The notes under the pieces are model-generated. The model was not told where the DNA came from. It saw only the letters and a list, made by a program, of their open reading frames with translations, and did not search any database. 64,000 bases of DNA from an uncultured Pelagibacteraceae bacterium (lineage in GTDB: Bacteria > Pseudomonadota > Alphaproteobacteria > Pelagibacterales > Pelagibacteraceae). This document shows, one piece after another, positions 1 through 9,827 of this stretch. The stretch covers positions 50,308-114,307 of the forward strand of contig CACDTF010000001.1 in the NCBI GenBank assembly GCA_902555665.1. Reading direction: 5' to 3'. Within the stretch, counting starts at the first letter, position 1. Every line of letters begins with the position of its first letter. A program made the position numbers and the translations under genes.

Positions 1-426
1 GAAGTAGTAATAGAGAGTTCAAAAAAATTTGGCTCACAGTGCATTGTTGTTGCAATTGATGCAAAAAAAAATGGAGATAAATGGGAGATATTCACTCATG
101 GTGGGAGAAATAATTCAGGTATTGATGCAAATGATTTTGCAAAGCAAATGGAAGATAGTGGTGCGGGTGAACTCTTAGTCACATCAATGGATAGAGATGG
201 TACTCAAGTTGGTTATGATATCGAGCTTATGTCAAAGATATCCACAAAGGTAAATATTCCAGTAATAGCCTCTGGTGGAGTTGGAAATTTGGATCATTTG
301 GTAGATGGAATTAAATTAGGAAAAGCTAGTGCAGTTCTGGCAGCATCAATATTTCATTACGGCAAACATTCCGTAAAAGAAGCCAAGGAATATTTGGATT
401 CAAAAGGAATTCCTGTTAGAATTTGA
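1..426 (+). CDS. hisF: Imidazole glycerol phosphate synthase subunit HisF (5' truncated by window edge)
   Basis: Frame 1 is open from base 1; [18 protein letters not shown] and [14 protein letters not shown] are HisF barrel motifs. Confidence 0.95.
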   Translation, partial: EVVIESSKKFGSQCIVVAIDAKKNGDKWEIFTHGGRNNSGIDANDFAKQMEDSGAGELLVTSMDRDGTQVGYDIELMSKISTKVNIPVIASGGVGNLDHLVDGIKLGKASAVLAASIFHYGKHSVKEAKEYLDSKGIPVRI

Positions 427-427
427 G

Positions 428-778
428 ATGTCTGAAATTTTAGATAACTTAGTCAGAACAATAAGAGATAGAAAGAACTCTACAGAGGAAAAATCATACA
501 CAAAAAAGCTTTTAAATAATAAAAAATTATCTGAAGAAAAAGTTTTAGAAGAAATTAATGAACTTTTTCAAGCTGTAAAATTATTAAATTCAGAAGATAA
601 AGTTTTTAATGCAAAGCCAGAATTTTTTAATTCTGATGTTACAGAGGCATCAGATGTCGTTTATCACTTGTTAGTTTATCTTGAAGCTAATAATATAAAA
701 TATGAAGATGTGCTTAACGAACTAAAAAAAAGAACATTACAATCAGGATTAGATGAAAAAGCGAGTAGAAAAGTATGA
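428..778 (+). CDS. hisE: Phosphoribosyl-ATP diphosphatase
   Basis: Follows hisF; EASDVVYHLLVYLEANNI motif. Confidence 0.9.
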   Translation: MSEILDNLVRTIRDRKNSTEEKSYTKKLLNNKKLSEEKVLEEINELFQAVKLLNSEDKVFNAKPEFFNSDVTEASDVVYHLLVYLEANNIKYEDVLNELKKRTLQSGLDEKASRKV

Positions 779-1140
779 TTTATGATGATAATAATATTTT
801 TGCAAAAATTTTACGTGGAGAAATTCCTTGTAATAAAATTTATGAGAATGATTTTGTTTTGTCGTTTCACGATATCAACCCACAAAAAAAAATTCATGCT
901 TTAGTAATTCCCAAAGGTAAATATATTGATTTAGATGATTTTAGTTTGAATGCCTCTCCAGAGGAGATGGTTGGATTATTAAAAGGTATTAATATAGTTG
1001 CAAAAAAGCTAGGTATTTCAACAGAAGTGGGTAAGGGTTATAGAGCCTTAGCAAATATCAGTGACCATGGTGGACAAGAAGTACCTCATTTACACTTTCA
1101 TCTATTTGGAGGTGAACGAGTAGGAAAAATGGTTGAGTGA
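775..1140 (+). CDS. HIT family protein (HinT-like)
   Basis: NIFAKILRGEIPCNKIYE start and HxHxH motif HLHFHLFGG. Confidence 0.93.
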   Translation: MIYDDNNIFAKILRGEIPCNKIYENDFVLSFHDINPQKKIHALVIPKGKYIDLDDFSLNASPEEMVGLLKGINIVAKKLGISTEVGKGYRALANISDHGGQEVPHLHFHLFGGERVGKMVE

Positions 1141-1640
1141 GCGAAGAAGTTAAAAGAAATTACCTAGAAATAAATTCACTTCAAGATCTTAAAGAGGGAA
1201 ATAAGCCCTTAGAAGACTATTCTTTAAGTTTAATTGATCCAATAAATTTTCAATTAAATAAATTTTTTTACAAAAATATTGGTAAAAATCATAAATGGGT
1301 TGATAGACTTACTTGGTCAGAAGAAAAGTGGATTAATTATGTGTCTAATAAGAACGTTCAGTCATTTGTGTTTAAATTTAAAGATGATCTAGTAGGTTTT
1401 TTTGAATTAATTATTCATCCAGAAAAAAATGAGACTGAAATTGCTTATTTTGGGATATTAGAAGAATATCAAAATAAAAAATTAGGTTCTTATTTATTAT
1501 CTGAGGCTATTAAAAAATCATTTGAAAATAAAGTTAATCGTGTTTGGGTTCACACATGTTCATTAGATCATAAAAATGCATTAAGTAATTATATTTCAAG
1601 AGGAATGAAAATATTTAAAACTGAAATTTTAAATATTTAG
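1137..1640 (+). CDS. GNAT family N-acetyltransferase
   Basis: GTG start; EIAYFGILEEYQNKKLGSYLL...NRVWVHTCSLDHKNAL acetyltransferase pattern. Confidence 0.8.
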   Translation: MSEEVKRNYLEINSLQDLKEGNKPLEDYSLSLIDPINFQLNKFFYKNIGKNHKWVDRLTWSEEKWINYVSNKNVQSFVFKFKDDLVGFFELIIHPEKNETEIAYFGILEEYQNKKLGSYLLSEAIKKSFENKVNRVWVHTCSLDHKNALSNYISRGMKIFKTEILNI

Positions 1641-2185
1641 TTCTGTGAGGGAATTTCAAATAAATTTTTTGATATAACTCTATTTTTTCTAATTGAAGAA
1701 AGAAAAGTAATATTAAAATTTTGATAAGGATCCGTATTTTGCCAACCGACTAAATCATAAGATTGTTTATCAAAAAAAATATTAATTTCGTTATCTCCCT
1801 CTATAATTGTAAAATTAACTAGACTATTATCAACAATTCTTTCTACAAGATCATTAATTTTATTTATTAAAAAATTTTTATCTAGAATTAAATTCAAAGC
1901 AGTTTTTTCCAATGGATATCTATAATAACTAGTCCTTGTTTTTATTACTAAAGATTTTCCATTAGATACCAAAATTTTGTTATTACTTCTTGCGTACTCA
2001 CAAAAAATTTTTTTTGGATACTCAATAGTGCAGCTTCCATTTTCTATTTTTCCATTAACATTTTGTTCGAATTTGAAATCAAAATTTTCTGTATCCTTCA
2101 AATTTTTTACTATTTTGTCTTTGACCTCAGCATTTGAGATAGAAGTAGATATAAACAAAAAAAAAATTGTAAAATATCGTAGCAT
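1637..2185 (-). CDS. lolA: Outer-membrane lipoprotein carrier protein LolA-like
   Basis: Signal peptide, FKFEQNVNGKIENGSCTIEYPKKIFCEY pattern; next to ftsK as in many alphaproteobacteria. Confidence 0.8.
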   Translation of the reverse strand: MLRYFTIFFLFISTSISNAEVKDKIVKNLKDTENFDFKFEQNVNGKIENGSCTIEYPKKIFCEYARSNNKILVSNGKSLVIKTRTSYYRYPLEKTALNLILDKNFLINKINDLVERIVDNSLVNFTIIEGDNEINIFFDKQSYDLVGWQNTDPYQNFNITFLSSIRKNRVISKNLFEIPSQN

Positions 2186-4278
2186 TAAAGCACGTCTCTT
2201 TTGCCAACATGATTTGCTTTACTTACAATGCCTTCTGCTTCCATCATATCAATAATTCTTGCTGCTCTATTGTATCCAATCTGAAGTTTTCTTTGTAAAA
2301 AAGAGGTAGAAGCTTTTCCTTCAGATCTAATTATATCTAAAGCGTTTTCGTAAAGTTCATCTTTCTCACCTTGATTTTGACTATCACCAATTTCTTTCTC
2401 ATCAGCAAAACTTAAAATTTCATCAATGTAATCTGGTTCTGCTTGAGATCTCAAAGAATTATTTATTTTTTCAATTTCACCATCAGATACAAATGGCGCA
2501 TGGATTCTAACTATACGATTGGCTGAAGACATGTATAACATATCTCCTTTTCCTAACAATTGTTCAGCACCTTGTTCTCCAAGTATAGTCCTACTATCTA
2601 TTTTAGAGGTTACTTGGAAAGATATTCTTGTAGGAAAATTAGCTTTTATTGTACCTGTAATTACGTCTACACTAGGTCTTTGAGTGGCCATTATAATATG
2701 GATCCCTGCTGCTCTTGCCATTTGAGAAAGTTTTTGAATGTAATTTTCAATTTCTTTACCAGCGACCAACATTAAGTCAGACATTTCATCAACAACGACT
2801 ACAATATAAGGCATTGGAAGTTTATGTTTAGCATTGTAACCATCGATATTTCTGACGCCTTCTTTTGTCATTAATCTATATCTGCTCTCCATTTCCTTAA
2901 CTACCCAACCTAATACTGAAGCTGCTTTTTTTGCTTCTGTTATCACTGGGCATAGTAAATGTGGTATTCCTTCGTAAGTAGACAACTCTAACATCTTGGG
3001 ATCAATTAAAATAAATTTACATTTATCAGGAGTGTGTCTGTAAAGAAGAGATAAAATAATTGTATTTATACATACTGATTTACCAGATCCAGTGGTTCCT
3101 GCTATGAGCAAATGTGGCATTGAAGATAAATCACCAACTATTGGATTGCCCGATATACTTTTACCTAGTGCAATAGGTAATTTGATATCTTTTTTTTTAA
3201 AATCACTGTTATTTAAAATTTCGCTTAAATAAACATTTTCTCTAGAATTATTTGGTAGCTCAATTCCAATAGTGTTGCTTCCAGGGATTGTAGATATTCT
3301 TGCAGACTCCGAACTAGTATTTCTTGCTATATCATCTGATAAGTTAATAATCTTTGAAACTTTTACTCCAGCAGCAGGTTCAAATTCGTTTAGTGTTACA
3401 ACTGGCCCATGACTTACTTTTTTAATTTTTCCATCAACACCAAAATCTAATAAGATTTTTTCCAAAAATTTAGGATCATTATTTTCATTTTTTTCAGACC
3501 CCTCTCTTTCTTTCTTAGAAGGTATTTTTAACAATTCTAAGCCTGGGAGTTTAAATTTAATTTTACTATCTGCTTTATTTTCAGCTTTTATAAAAGGTAA
3601 ATCTTCTTGTATAAGGTTTTTAATTTCTTCTTGTGGAATATATTCACTTATTATTTCATTCTTATCTGAATAATTCTTCTCTTCTTGTTTTTTAAATAAA
3701 TTTAAAAATTTTAATAGATTGAAATTAATACTTTTTAGGAACAAGAATAAAATTAAAATAATTAAAAAATAGTAAGATACTTGATTATTTATAAGTAAGA
3801 TTTGATTTAAATAAGTTTGGTTAAGAAAACTGCCTACAAAGCCACCATTGCCGTTTATATAAAGTGTAAATGCATCAGAATAATAATGTGTTAGAAAAAG
3901 AGTTCCAAAAATACAATAAAATACAGTAAAGAAAATGTTTTCAATAATTAAAATAAATTCTTTACTTCTTAAGATATTAATACCTGTAACGATAAAAGTT
4001 AAGGAAATTAGATAAGCAATTAATCCAACTGATTGGAAAAATAAGTCAGAAACAAAACTACCCCTAAAACCAAACAAATTATTTATATCAGTAGCGTCTG
4101 GAAAAATAAAGTTTGGATCTTCAGGCGAGTACGTAAATAATGCAATAAATAAAGCCAAACCTAAAAAAAAGAGAATTAAACCTGAAATTTCAGCTAATCG
4201 CTTGGCTGTAAAATCAATAAATAATTTGGCTGTTTCTTTAATATCCATATATGAATCAATTATACCACTTTGTATCAT
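2185..4278 (-). CDS. ftsK: DNA translocase FtsK
   Basis: N-terminal TM segments, Walker A AGTTGSGKSVCINT, C-terminal gamma winged helix. Start may be the internal Met at about 4248. Confidence 0.95.
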   Translation of the reverse strand: MIQSGIIDSYMDIKETAKLFIDFTAKRLAEISGLILFFLGLALFIALFTYSPEDPNFIFPDATDINNLFGFRGSFVSDLFFQSVGLIAYLISLTFIVTGINILRSKEFILIIENIFFTVFYCIFGTLFLTHYYSDAFTLYINGNGGFVGSFLNQTYLNQILLINNQVSYYFLIILILFLFLKSINFNLLKFLNLFKKQEEKNYSDKNEIISEYIPQEEIKNLIQEDLPFIKAENKADSKIKFKLPGLELLKIPSKKEREGSEKNENNDPKFLEKILLDFGVDGKIKKVSHGPVVTLNEFEPAAGVKVSKIINLSDDIARNTSSESARISTIPGSNTIGIELPNNSRENVYLSEILNNSDFKKKDIKLPIALGKSISGNPIVGDLSSMPHLLIAGTTGSGKSVCINTIILSLLYRHTPDKCKFILIDPKMLELSTYEGIPHLLCPVITEAKKAASVLGWVVKEMESRYRLMTKEGVRNIDGYNAKHKLPMPYIVVVVDEMSDLMLVAGKEIENYIQKLSQMARAAGIHIIMATQRPSVDVITGTIKANFPTRISFQVTSKIDSRTILGEQGAEQLLGKGDMLYMSSANRIVRIHAPFVSDGEIEKINNSLRSQAEPDYIDEILSFADEKEIGDSQNQGEKDELYENALDIIRSEGKASTSFLQRKLQIGYNRAARIIDMMEAEGIVSKANHVGKRDVL

Positions 4279-4308
4279 CTAATTTTTGTTGTTAAAATTA
4301 AAAATAAT

Positions 4309-5382
4309 ATGAGAGTTTGTATTCTTGGCAGTGGTTTATCGAGCTTAACTTTAGCAAAATCTTTAGTTAATCAAAAGATCTATGTTGATGTTTTATTTTC
4401 AAAAAAAAAATATTCAGTAAATAAAAATCGCACAATAGGTATTTCTAAAAGCAACGTAGAATTTTTTAATGAAAAAATAATTAATATTGAAAAAATTATT
4501 CATAAATTAAACAAAATAGAAATTTACAGTGAAAATTTAGAAAAACAAAAGCTAATTAATTTTGGAAACAATAATGATTATTTATTCTCGATTGTAAAAA
4601 ATTATAAGCTTCAAGAAATTTTAGAAAAAAGTATATTTAAGAACAAATATTTTAGAAGAATTAATTGTAAAAAAAAAATAAATTATTTTAAAGATTATGA
4701 TTTAGTTTTTAATACTGATTACAATCACTCAATTACAAAAAAATATTTTAATAAAAAAATAGAAAAAAAATATAAAAGTGTTGCTTACACTACAATTATA
4801 AAACATGAAAAAATTTCTAACAAGGTTGCTGTACAAATTTTTACGAAAAATGGCCCCTTAGCCTTTTTGCCTATTTCAGAATATGAAACATCAGTTGTTT
4901 ACTCAATTAATAATTATTTGAAGGATGAAGCTGAAATAATTAATTTAATTAGTAATTATAATCTTAAATACAATTTAAAAAAAATAAATAAAATTCATTC
5001 TTTCAAGCTTAAAGGATTGTCTCTGCGATCTTATTTTCATAAAAATATTTTGGGATTTGGAGATTTACTTCATAGAATTCATCCTCTCGCAGGACAGGGT
5101 TTTAATATGACAATTAGGGATATAAAAATCTTAAATGATATAATTCAAAATAAAATTGATCTTGGTTTACCATTAGACTCAAGATTGAATGCAGAATTCG
5201 AAAATAATCAAAAACATAAAAATTATATTTTTTCCTCAGGAGTCGATTTAATTCATGAATTTTTTAATTTAGAAAGAAAAGTTAAAAACACATTTTTAAG
5301 TAAATCGATTCAATATTTTAATAAGAATTCTGCTATTAATAAAATTTTTACAAAAATCGCAGATAAAGGTCTTTTTGTTTAA
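4309..5382 (+). CDS. FAD-dependent monooxygenase, UbiH/COQ6-like (ubiquinone biosynthesis)
   Basis: N-terminal MRVCILGSGLSSLTLAKSL dinucleotide fold; GFGDLLHRIHPLAGQGFNMTIRD. Start trimmed from ORF start 4270, which overlaps the ftsK start. Confidence 0.75.
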   Translation: MRVCILGSGLSSLTLAKSLVNQKIYVDVLFSKKKYSVNKNRTIGISKSNVEFFNEKIINIEKIIHKLNKIEIYSENLEKQKLINFGNNNDYLFSIVKNYKLQEILEKSIFKNKYFRRINCKKKINYFKDYDLVFNTDYNHSITKKYFNKKIEKKYKSVAYTTIIKHEKISNKVAVQIFTKNGPLAFLPISEYETSVVYSINNYLKDEAEIINLISNYNLKYNLKKINKIHSFKLKGLSLRSYFHKNILGFGDLLHRIHPLAGQGFNMTIRDIKILNDIIQNKIDLGLPLDSRLNAEFENNQKHKNYIFSSGVDLIHEFFNLERKVKNTFLSKSIQYFNKNSAINKIFTKIADKGLFV

Positions 5383-5389
5383 TTAGCTT

Positions 5390-6028
5390 TTATTGCAGTG
5401 TAGTATTTTCGTAATTATCAAATATGTAGGTTTTAAGAATTTCTGCAATTTTATCTTTTCGAATATCCAAATTTTTAGCTTCAAGTAAAATTTGTTTTTC
5501 TTCAAGTGAAAATGGTGATGCCATAGCTAAAGCATTAATAGTCTCATCTAAACTTTGTTTTTCTAATGCTTTCCAATTAATAATAAAACCTCTTTTCTCA
5601 AATAATGACTTTAGATCTTTGAAAATTAGTTCAAGATCAGAAAAATTTAATCTGTTGTTTTCATCGTTCAAATCATTTGAATAATTTTTATAGTCCACTT
5701 CTACACTTCTATATTTTTTATCTGTACTTATTTCATTCAAAATTTGAAATCTGATTTTTCCTTTTAATTCAATTAAATAGCGACCATCCTCAGTTTCCCT
5801 AAAACTTATTATTTTTCCCAGACAACCAACATTATGTAATTTTGGTATACCATTTTCATCTTTAGAATTTTTTGGCTGGATCATGCCAATTAATTTATTT
5901 GACTTCATACTATCATTAATCATATCAAGGTATCGCGGTTCAAAAATATTCAAAGGTACCGTAGTGTTAGGAAAAATAATAAAATTGCTAAGAGGGAATA
6001 CGGGAATTATATTTGGAAAATTGTTCAT
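5390..6028 (-). CDS. LON peptidase substrate-binding domain protein
   Basis: IPVFPLSNFIIFPNTTVPLNIFEPRYLDMI. Confidence 0.88.
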   Translation of the reverse strand: MNNFPNIIPVFPLSNFIIFPNTTVPLNIFEPRYLDMINDSMKSNKLIGMIQPKNSKDENGIPKLHNVGCLGKIISFRETEDGRYLIELKGKIRFQILNEISTDKKYRSVEVDYKNYSNDLNDENNRLNFSDLELIFKDLKSLFEKRGFIINWKALEKQSLDETINALAMASPFSLEEKQILLEAKNLDIRKDKIAEILKTYIFDNYENTTLQ

Positions 6029-6064
6029 TTTTTAAATTATAATATATTATTAATAAGAATTTAA

Positions 6065-6922
6065 ATGATATTTTGGATAGCTTCATATCCCAAAAGTGGG
6101 AATACATGGTTAAGAGCTTTAATAAGCACCTATTATTTTTCAAAAGATGGTGTTTTTGATGAAAATTTATTAAAAAAAATTGATCAATTTCCTACAAGAA
6201 AATATTTTTTAGATTTTGAATATAATCAAAAAGTTGTAGGTGATACTTGTAGATACTGGATAAAGGCACAGGATAAAATTAACAAAGATAATAATTTAAG
6301 ATTTTTTAAAACGCATAATGCATTTGGAAAATTAAATAATTATGATTTTACTAACTCACAAAATTCAGCTGGAGGAGTTTACATAGTTAGAGATCCAAGA
6401 AATATAATCACTTCTGTTAAAAATCATTATGAACTAGATGATGACAAAGCTCTGAAATGGATGACAAATAAAAAACAATTTGTTTATGATGTGGAGAAAG
6501 TTGAGGAATTCGGATTTAGTGATTTCCAATTTATAAGCTCATGGGATATGAATTATAAGTCATGGAAGGTACAAAAAAAAATACCCATAAAATTTATAAA
6601 GTATGAAGATTTGCTGAATAAAACTTTTGTCGTCTCTAAAGAAATTATTAAATTTATTAATGATGTGACTAATAATAAAGAGAAAATAAATATATCTAAA
6701 TTAAAAAATACACTTCAATCCACATCTTTTTCTAAATTAAAAAATAATGAAATTAAATATGGGTTCTCAGAAGCTGTAAATTCACAGAAAGATAAAAAAA
6801 AAAAAATTAAATTTTTTAACCTAGGTCCAGAAAATGATTGGAGAAAGATTTTAGATAAAAATTTAAAAGAAAAATTAAATAAAATTTTTGAGAAAGATTT
6901 AAATGAACTTTCATATTTTTAG
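6065..6922 (+). CDS. Sulfotransferase domain protein
   Basis: PAPS-binding motifs YPKSGNTWLRALI and YIVRDPRNIITS. Confidence 0.85.
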   Translation: MIFWIASYPKSGNTWLRALISTYYFSKDGVFDENLLKKIDQFPTRKYFLDFEYNQKVVGDTCRYWIKAQDKINKDNNLRFFKTHNAFGKLNNYDFTNSQNSAGGVYIVRDPRNIITSVKNHYELDDDKALKWMTNKKQFVYDVEKVEEFGFSDFQFISSWDMNYKSWKVQKKIPIKFIKYEDLLNKTFVVSKEIIKFINDVTNNKEKINISKLKNTLQSTSFSKLKNNEIKYGFSEAVNSQKDKKKKIKFFNLGPENDWRKILDKNLKEKLNKIFEKDLNELSYF

Positions 6923-6966
6923 AATACTTGTTTTTAAATGTAATTTAATCTATATTTATAAAAATT

Positions 6967-7041
6967 GCGGGCATAGCTCAGTGGTAGAGCGTCTCGTTGC
7001 CAACGAGAAGGTCGAGGGTTCGACCCCCTTTGCCCGCTCCA
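6967..7041 (+). tRNA. tRNA-Gly (anticodon GCC)
   Basis: Cloverleaf: acceptor GCGGGCA/TGCCCGC, anticodon loop TTGCCAA, T arm GAGGGTTCGACCCCC, encoded CCA. Confidence 0.96.
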
Positions 7042-7047
7042 AAATTT

Positions 7048-7962
7048 GTGATTAAATCAAATTTATTAACATCAATTTTTCAAAAATATCTTGAAAACAA
7101 AGATATAAGAAACTTTAAAAATAATTTTTCATATTATATTTATTTTAGAGTCTTAAGAAATTTTTTAACTCATGACTTAATACTAAATATTTATAATTTT
7201 AAAGTTCATGGGAGCATAAAAAAAAATAAAACATCTTATTTTTTACTAAAAAAATGTGAGTTTGGTGATTATCATGAGCTTAATACCATAAAAAAATTTT
7301 CTGATAAAAATAAATTATTATTTATTGATTGTGGTTGTAATTATGGATTTTATTCTTTTTATACAGCTTCACTATCTGAAAAAAATTTAATTTTATCAAT
7401 AGAGGCATCAAAAGATACTTCTGATGAATTTATAAAAAATTTAAATTTGAATGGTTTTAAAAATGTTAATTTTTTTAATAATGCAGTTTCTAATACAACT
7501 GATGAAAAGATTTCTTTTTTTGAGAGTGTAAATGACTGGGAAAGTTCCCAAACTCACAACAATTTTAATTTTGTTTCAGAATTAAAAGTAAAATCAATTA
7601 AGATTGATAGTTTGTTGAAACAATATTCTTTAAAGGATTATACTGTAATTATAAAATTAGATGTAGAAGGTAATGAAATTAATGTTATTAAAGGTGCCTT
7701 AGAAGCAATAAAAAAATCAGAACCTTTAATAATTATAGAATTTTCAAAATATATTTTTGAAAACAAAGACAATATTGACTATTTAAATAATTTTTTAAAT
7801 GAATATGATTATTCTATTTACGATACAAATTATAAAAAAAAAAATTTAGGGGATATTTTGAAAATGTTAAAAAACTTACAAAAAAGATACAAAACAATAG
7901 GAAATTTTTATTTAATAAAAAATTCCTCAAAAAATCTTAAGGCTTTTCTTTCAAATGAGTGA
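7048..7962 (+). CDS. FkbM family methyltransferase
   Basis: LLFIDCGCNYGFYSFYTASL and IIKLDVEGNEINVIKGA. Upstream ORF extension (from 6997) lies in the tRNA; GTG at 7048 is the likely start. Confidence 0.8.
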   Translation: MIKSNLLTSIFQKYLENKDIRNFKNNFSYYIYFRVLRNFLTHDLILNIYNFKVHGSIKKNKTSYFLLKKCEFGDYHELNTIKKFSDKNKLLFIDCGCNYGFYSFYTASLSEKNLILSIEASKDTSDEFIKNLNLNGFKNVNFFNNAVSNTTDEKISFFESVNDWESSQTHNNFNFVSELKVKSIKIDSLLKQYSLKDYTVIIKLDVEGNEINVIKGALEAIKKSEPLIIIEFSKYIFENKDNIDYLNNFLNEYDYSIYDTNYKKKNLGDILKMLKNLQKRYKTIGNFYLIKNSSKNLKAFLSNE

Positions 7963-8299
7963 ATTAGCAGATAAAAAATGTATTCCATGTGAGGGAAACA
8001 TTCCTCCTTTTAATTCAAAAGAAATACACAAATATTTAAAAAAAGTTGATGGTTGGGAAGTTGTGGAGGATAAAATTGATGGCTTCCACTTAATTAAAAA
8101 TTTTAAATTTGATGATTTTTTAAAAAGCCAGCAATTTATTAATAAGGTTGGAGAGATAGCTGAAGCCGAAGGTCATCATCCTGATTTGTGGTTTGGGTGG
8201 GGTTATGCAAGAATTAAAATATTCACACATGCAATTAAAGGTCTAGCAGAAAGTGATTTTATTCTTGCTGCAAAAATAGATCAGTTATCTAATGTCTAA
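7955..8299 (+). CDS. phhB: 4a-hydroxytetrahydrobiopterin dehydratase
   Basis: Pterin-4a-carbinolamine dehydratase pattern EAEGHHPDLWFGWGYARIKIFTH. Confidence 0.88.
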   Translation: MSELADKKCIPCEGNIPPFNSKEIHKYLKKVDGWEVVEDKIDGFHLIKNFKFDDFLKSQQFINKVGEIAEAEGHHPDLWFGWGYARIKIFTHAIKGLAESDFILAAKIDQLSNV

Positions 8300-9827
8300 A
8301 ATGTCTTGTCTTTGAAAAAAGTAGCACTGTATCAGTTTCATTTGCAAAATTAATTATTTCTTTATCTCTTATAGACCCTGAGGGTTGAACTACTGCTTTA
8401 ACACCAGATTGTACTAGCTTTTCAATACCATCTACAAAAGGAAAAAATGCATCTGAGGCAGCTACTAAATTATAAGAATTTAGATTAAATTTTTTCATTT
8501 TGTCTATTGCTATCTGACAACTATCTAACCTACTTGGTTGACCAGATCCGATACCTACAGTTGTTTCATTTGATGCTAGTACTATTGCATTTGACTTAAC
8601 ATATCTACATACATTGAAAGCAAAAATCAGATCTTTAAGTTGTTTTGATGATGGTCTTTTTTTTGAGACAATTTTGAAATTTTTATTTGAAAATAAATTT
8701 AAATCCTCTGATTGTACCATTATATCTTGATCAAATGACCTAAATTTAAGAATTTCATTCGATGAATAATTTGTTCCATCAATTAATCTTAAGTTTTTTT
8801 TAGTTTTTAATAATTTAGAAGCATAATTATCAAATCCATTTGCAATTATTACTTCTAAAAATAACTTATTTAATTCGATAGCTAAATTTTTGGTAATTTT
8901 AAAATTACAAGAAACTATCCCCCCAAAAGCACTTACTGGATCACATGAAAGAGCAGATTTATAACTTTCTAGGTGATTACTTTTTGCAGAAACTCCACAG
9001 GGATTTGCATGTTTAACTATGACTGTTCCTTTACCCTTTGGTAAAGATCTTGAAATTGTTAGAGCACTAAATATATCATTATAATTATTGTAACTTAGTT
9101 GTTTTCCATGAATTTGTTTTAAATTTGTATTTGAACTGGTTGAATAGATTGCACTTTGTTGATGAGGATTTTCTCCGTATCTAAGTTGTTCTGTAAGATT
9201 TCCATGTATAACTTTTTTCTTAGGAAAAATAGTATCTGTTTTTTTATTAAAGTAGTCTGAAATAACTGAGTCATAATAAGCTGTTTCAGTAAAAGCTATC
9301 CTCGATAGCTTTTCCCTAAAACTTAAGGAAGTAGATCCTTTGAACTTTTTTAATTCTTGAATTAATTCCTCATATTGATCTGAAGATGTTATTACAGCTA
9401 CATCATTATAGTTTTTAGCTGCAGACCTAACCATTGTAGGACCACCTATATCAATATTTTCGATAATTGTTTTATGATTTTTTGTTTTTTTAAGAGTGTT
9501 TTCAAATGGATAAAAATTAACTACGACTAAGTCAATATTCTCAAAACCATTATCTTTTAGATCTCTTAAGTGAGATTTTTTATCTCTCTTATTTAAAATT
9601 CCTCCATGGATTTTTGGATGAAGAGTTTTTACTCTACCCTCCAAAATTTCAGGTGAATTGGTAAAATCACATACCTCTAAACAGTTAAATTTTAATTTTT
9701 TAATTTCTTTATAAGTACCATCCGAGCTAATTATTTTAATTTTGTTCTTTTTTAAAATATTTAATAATGGTTTTAAGTTACTTTTATCGGAAACAGAGAT
9801 AAGAGCTGTTTTGATTTTTTTCTTCAT
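8289..9827 (-). CDS. purH: Bifunctional AICAR formyltransferase/IMP cyclohydrolase
   Basis: MKKKIKTALISVSDKSNLKPL; LRYGENPHQ; VKHANPCGV. Confidence 0.96.
   Translation of the reverse strand: MKKKIKTALISVSDKSNLKPLLNILKKNKIKIISSDGTYKEIKKLKFNCLEVCDFTNSPEILEGRVKTLHPKIHGGILNKRDKKSHLRDLKDNGFENIDLVVVNFYPFENTLKKTKNHKTIIENIDIGGPTMVRSAAKNYNDVAVITSSDQYEELIQELKKFKGSTSLSFREKLSRIAFTETAYYDSVISDYFNKKTDTIFPKKKVIHGNLTEQLRYGENPHQQSAIYSTSSNTNLKQIHGKQLSYNNYNDIFSALTISRSLPKGKGTVIVKHANPCGVSAKSNHLESYKSALSCDPVSAFGGIVSCNFKITKNLAIELNKLFLEVIIANGFDNYASKLLKTKKNLRLIDGTNYSSNEILKFRSFDQDIMVQSEDLNLFSNKNFKIVSKKRPSSKQLKDLIFAFNVCRYVKSNAIVLASNETTVGIGSGQPSRLDSCQIAIDKMKKFNLNSYNLVAASDAFFPFVDGIEKLVQSGVKAVVQPSGSIRDKEIINFANETDTVLLFSKTRHFRH

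Noticed and set aside
1977-2255. Antisense ORFs in the track (e.g. 1977-2255, 2560-2775, 13180-13374, 21017-21370, 46114-46488, 54480-54921, 56144-56563, 61786-61971)
   Set aside because: They lie opposite or out of frame within confidently identified genes and show no recognisable domain or start context
4270-4308. Upstream extension of the UbiH-like ORF
   Set aside because: MYHLIFVVKIKNN overlaps the ftsK start and precedes the natural MRVCILGSG nucleotide-binding start at 4309
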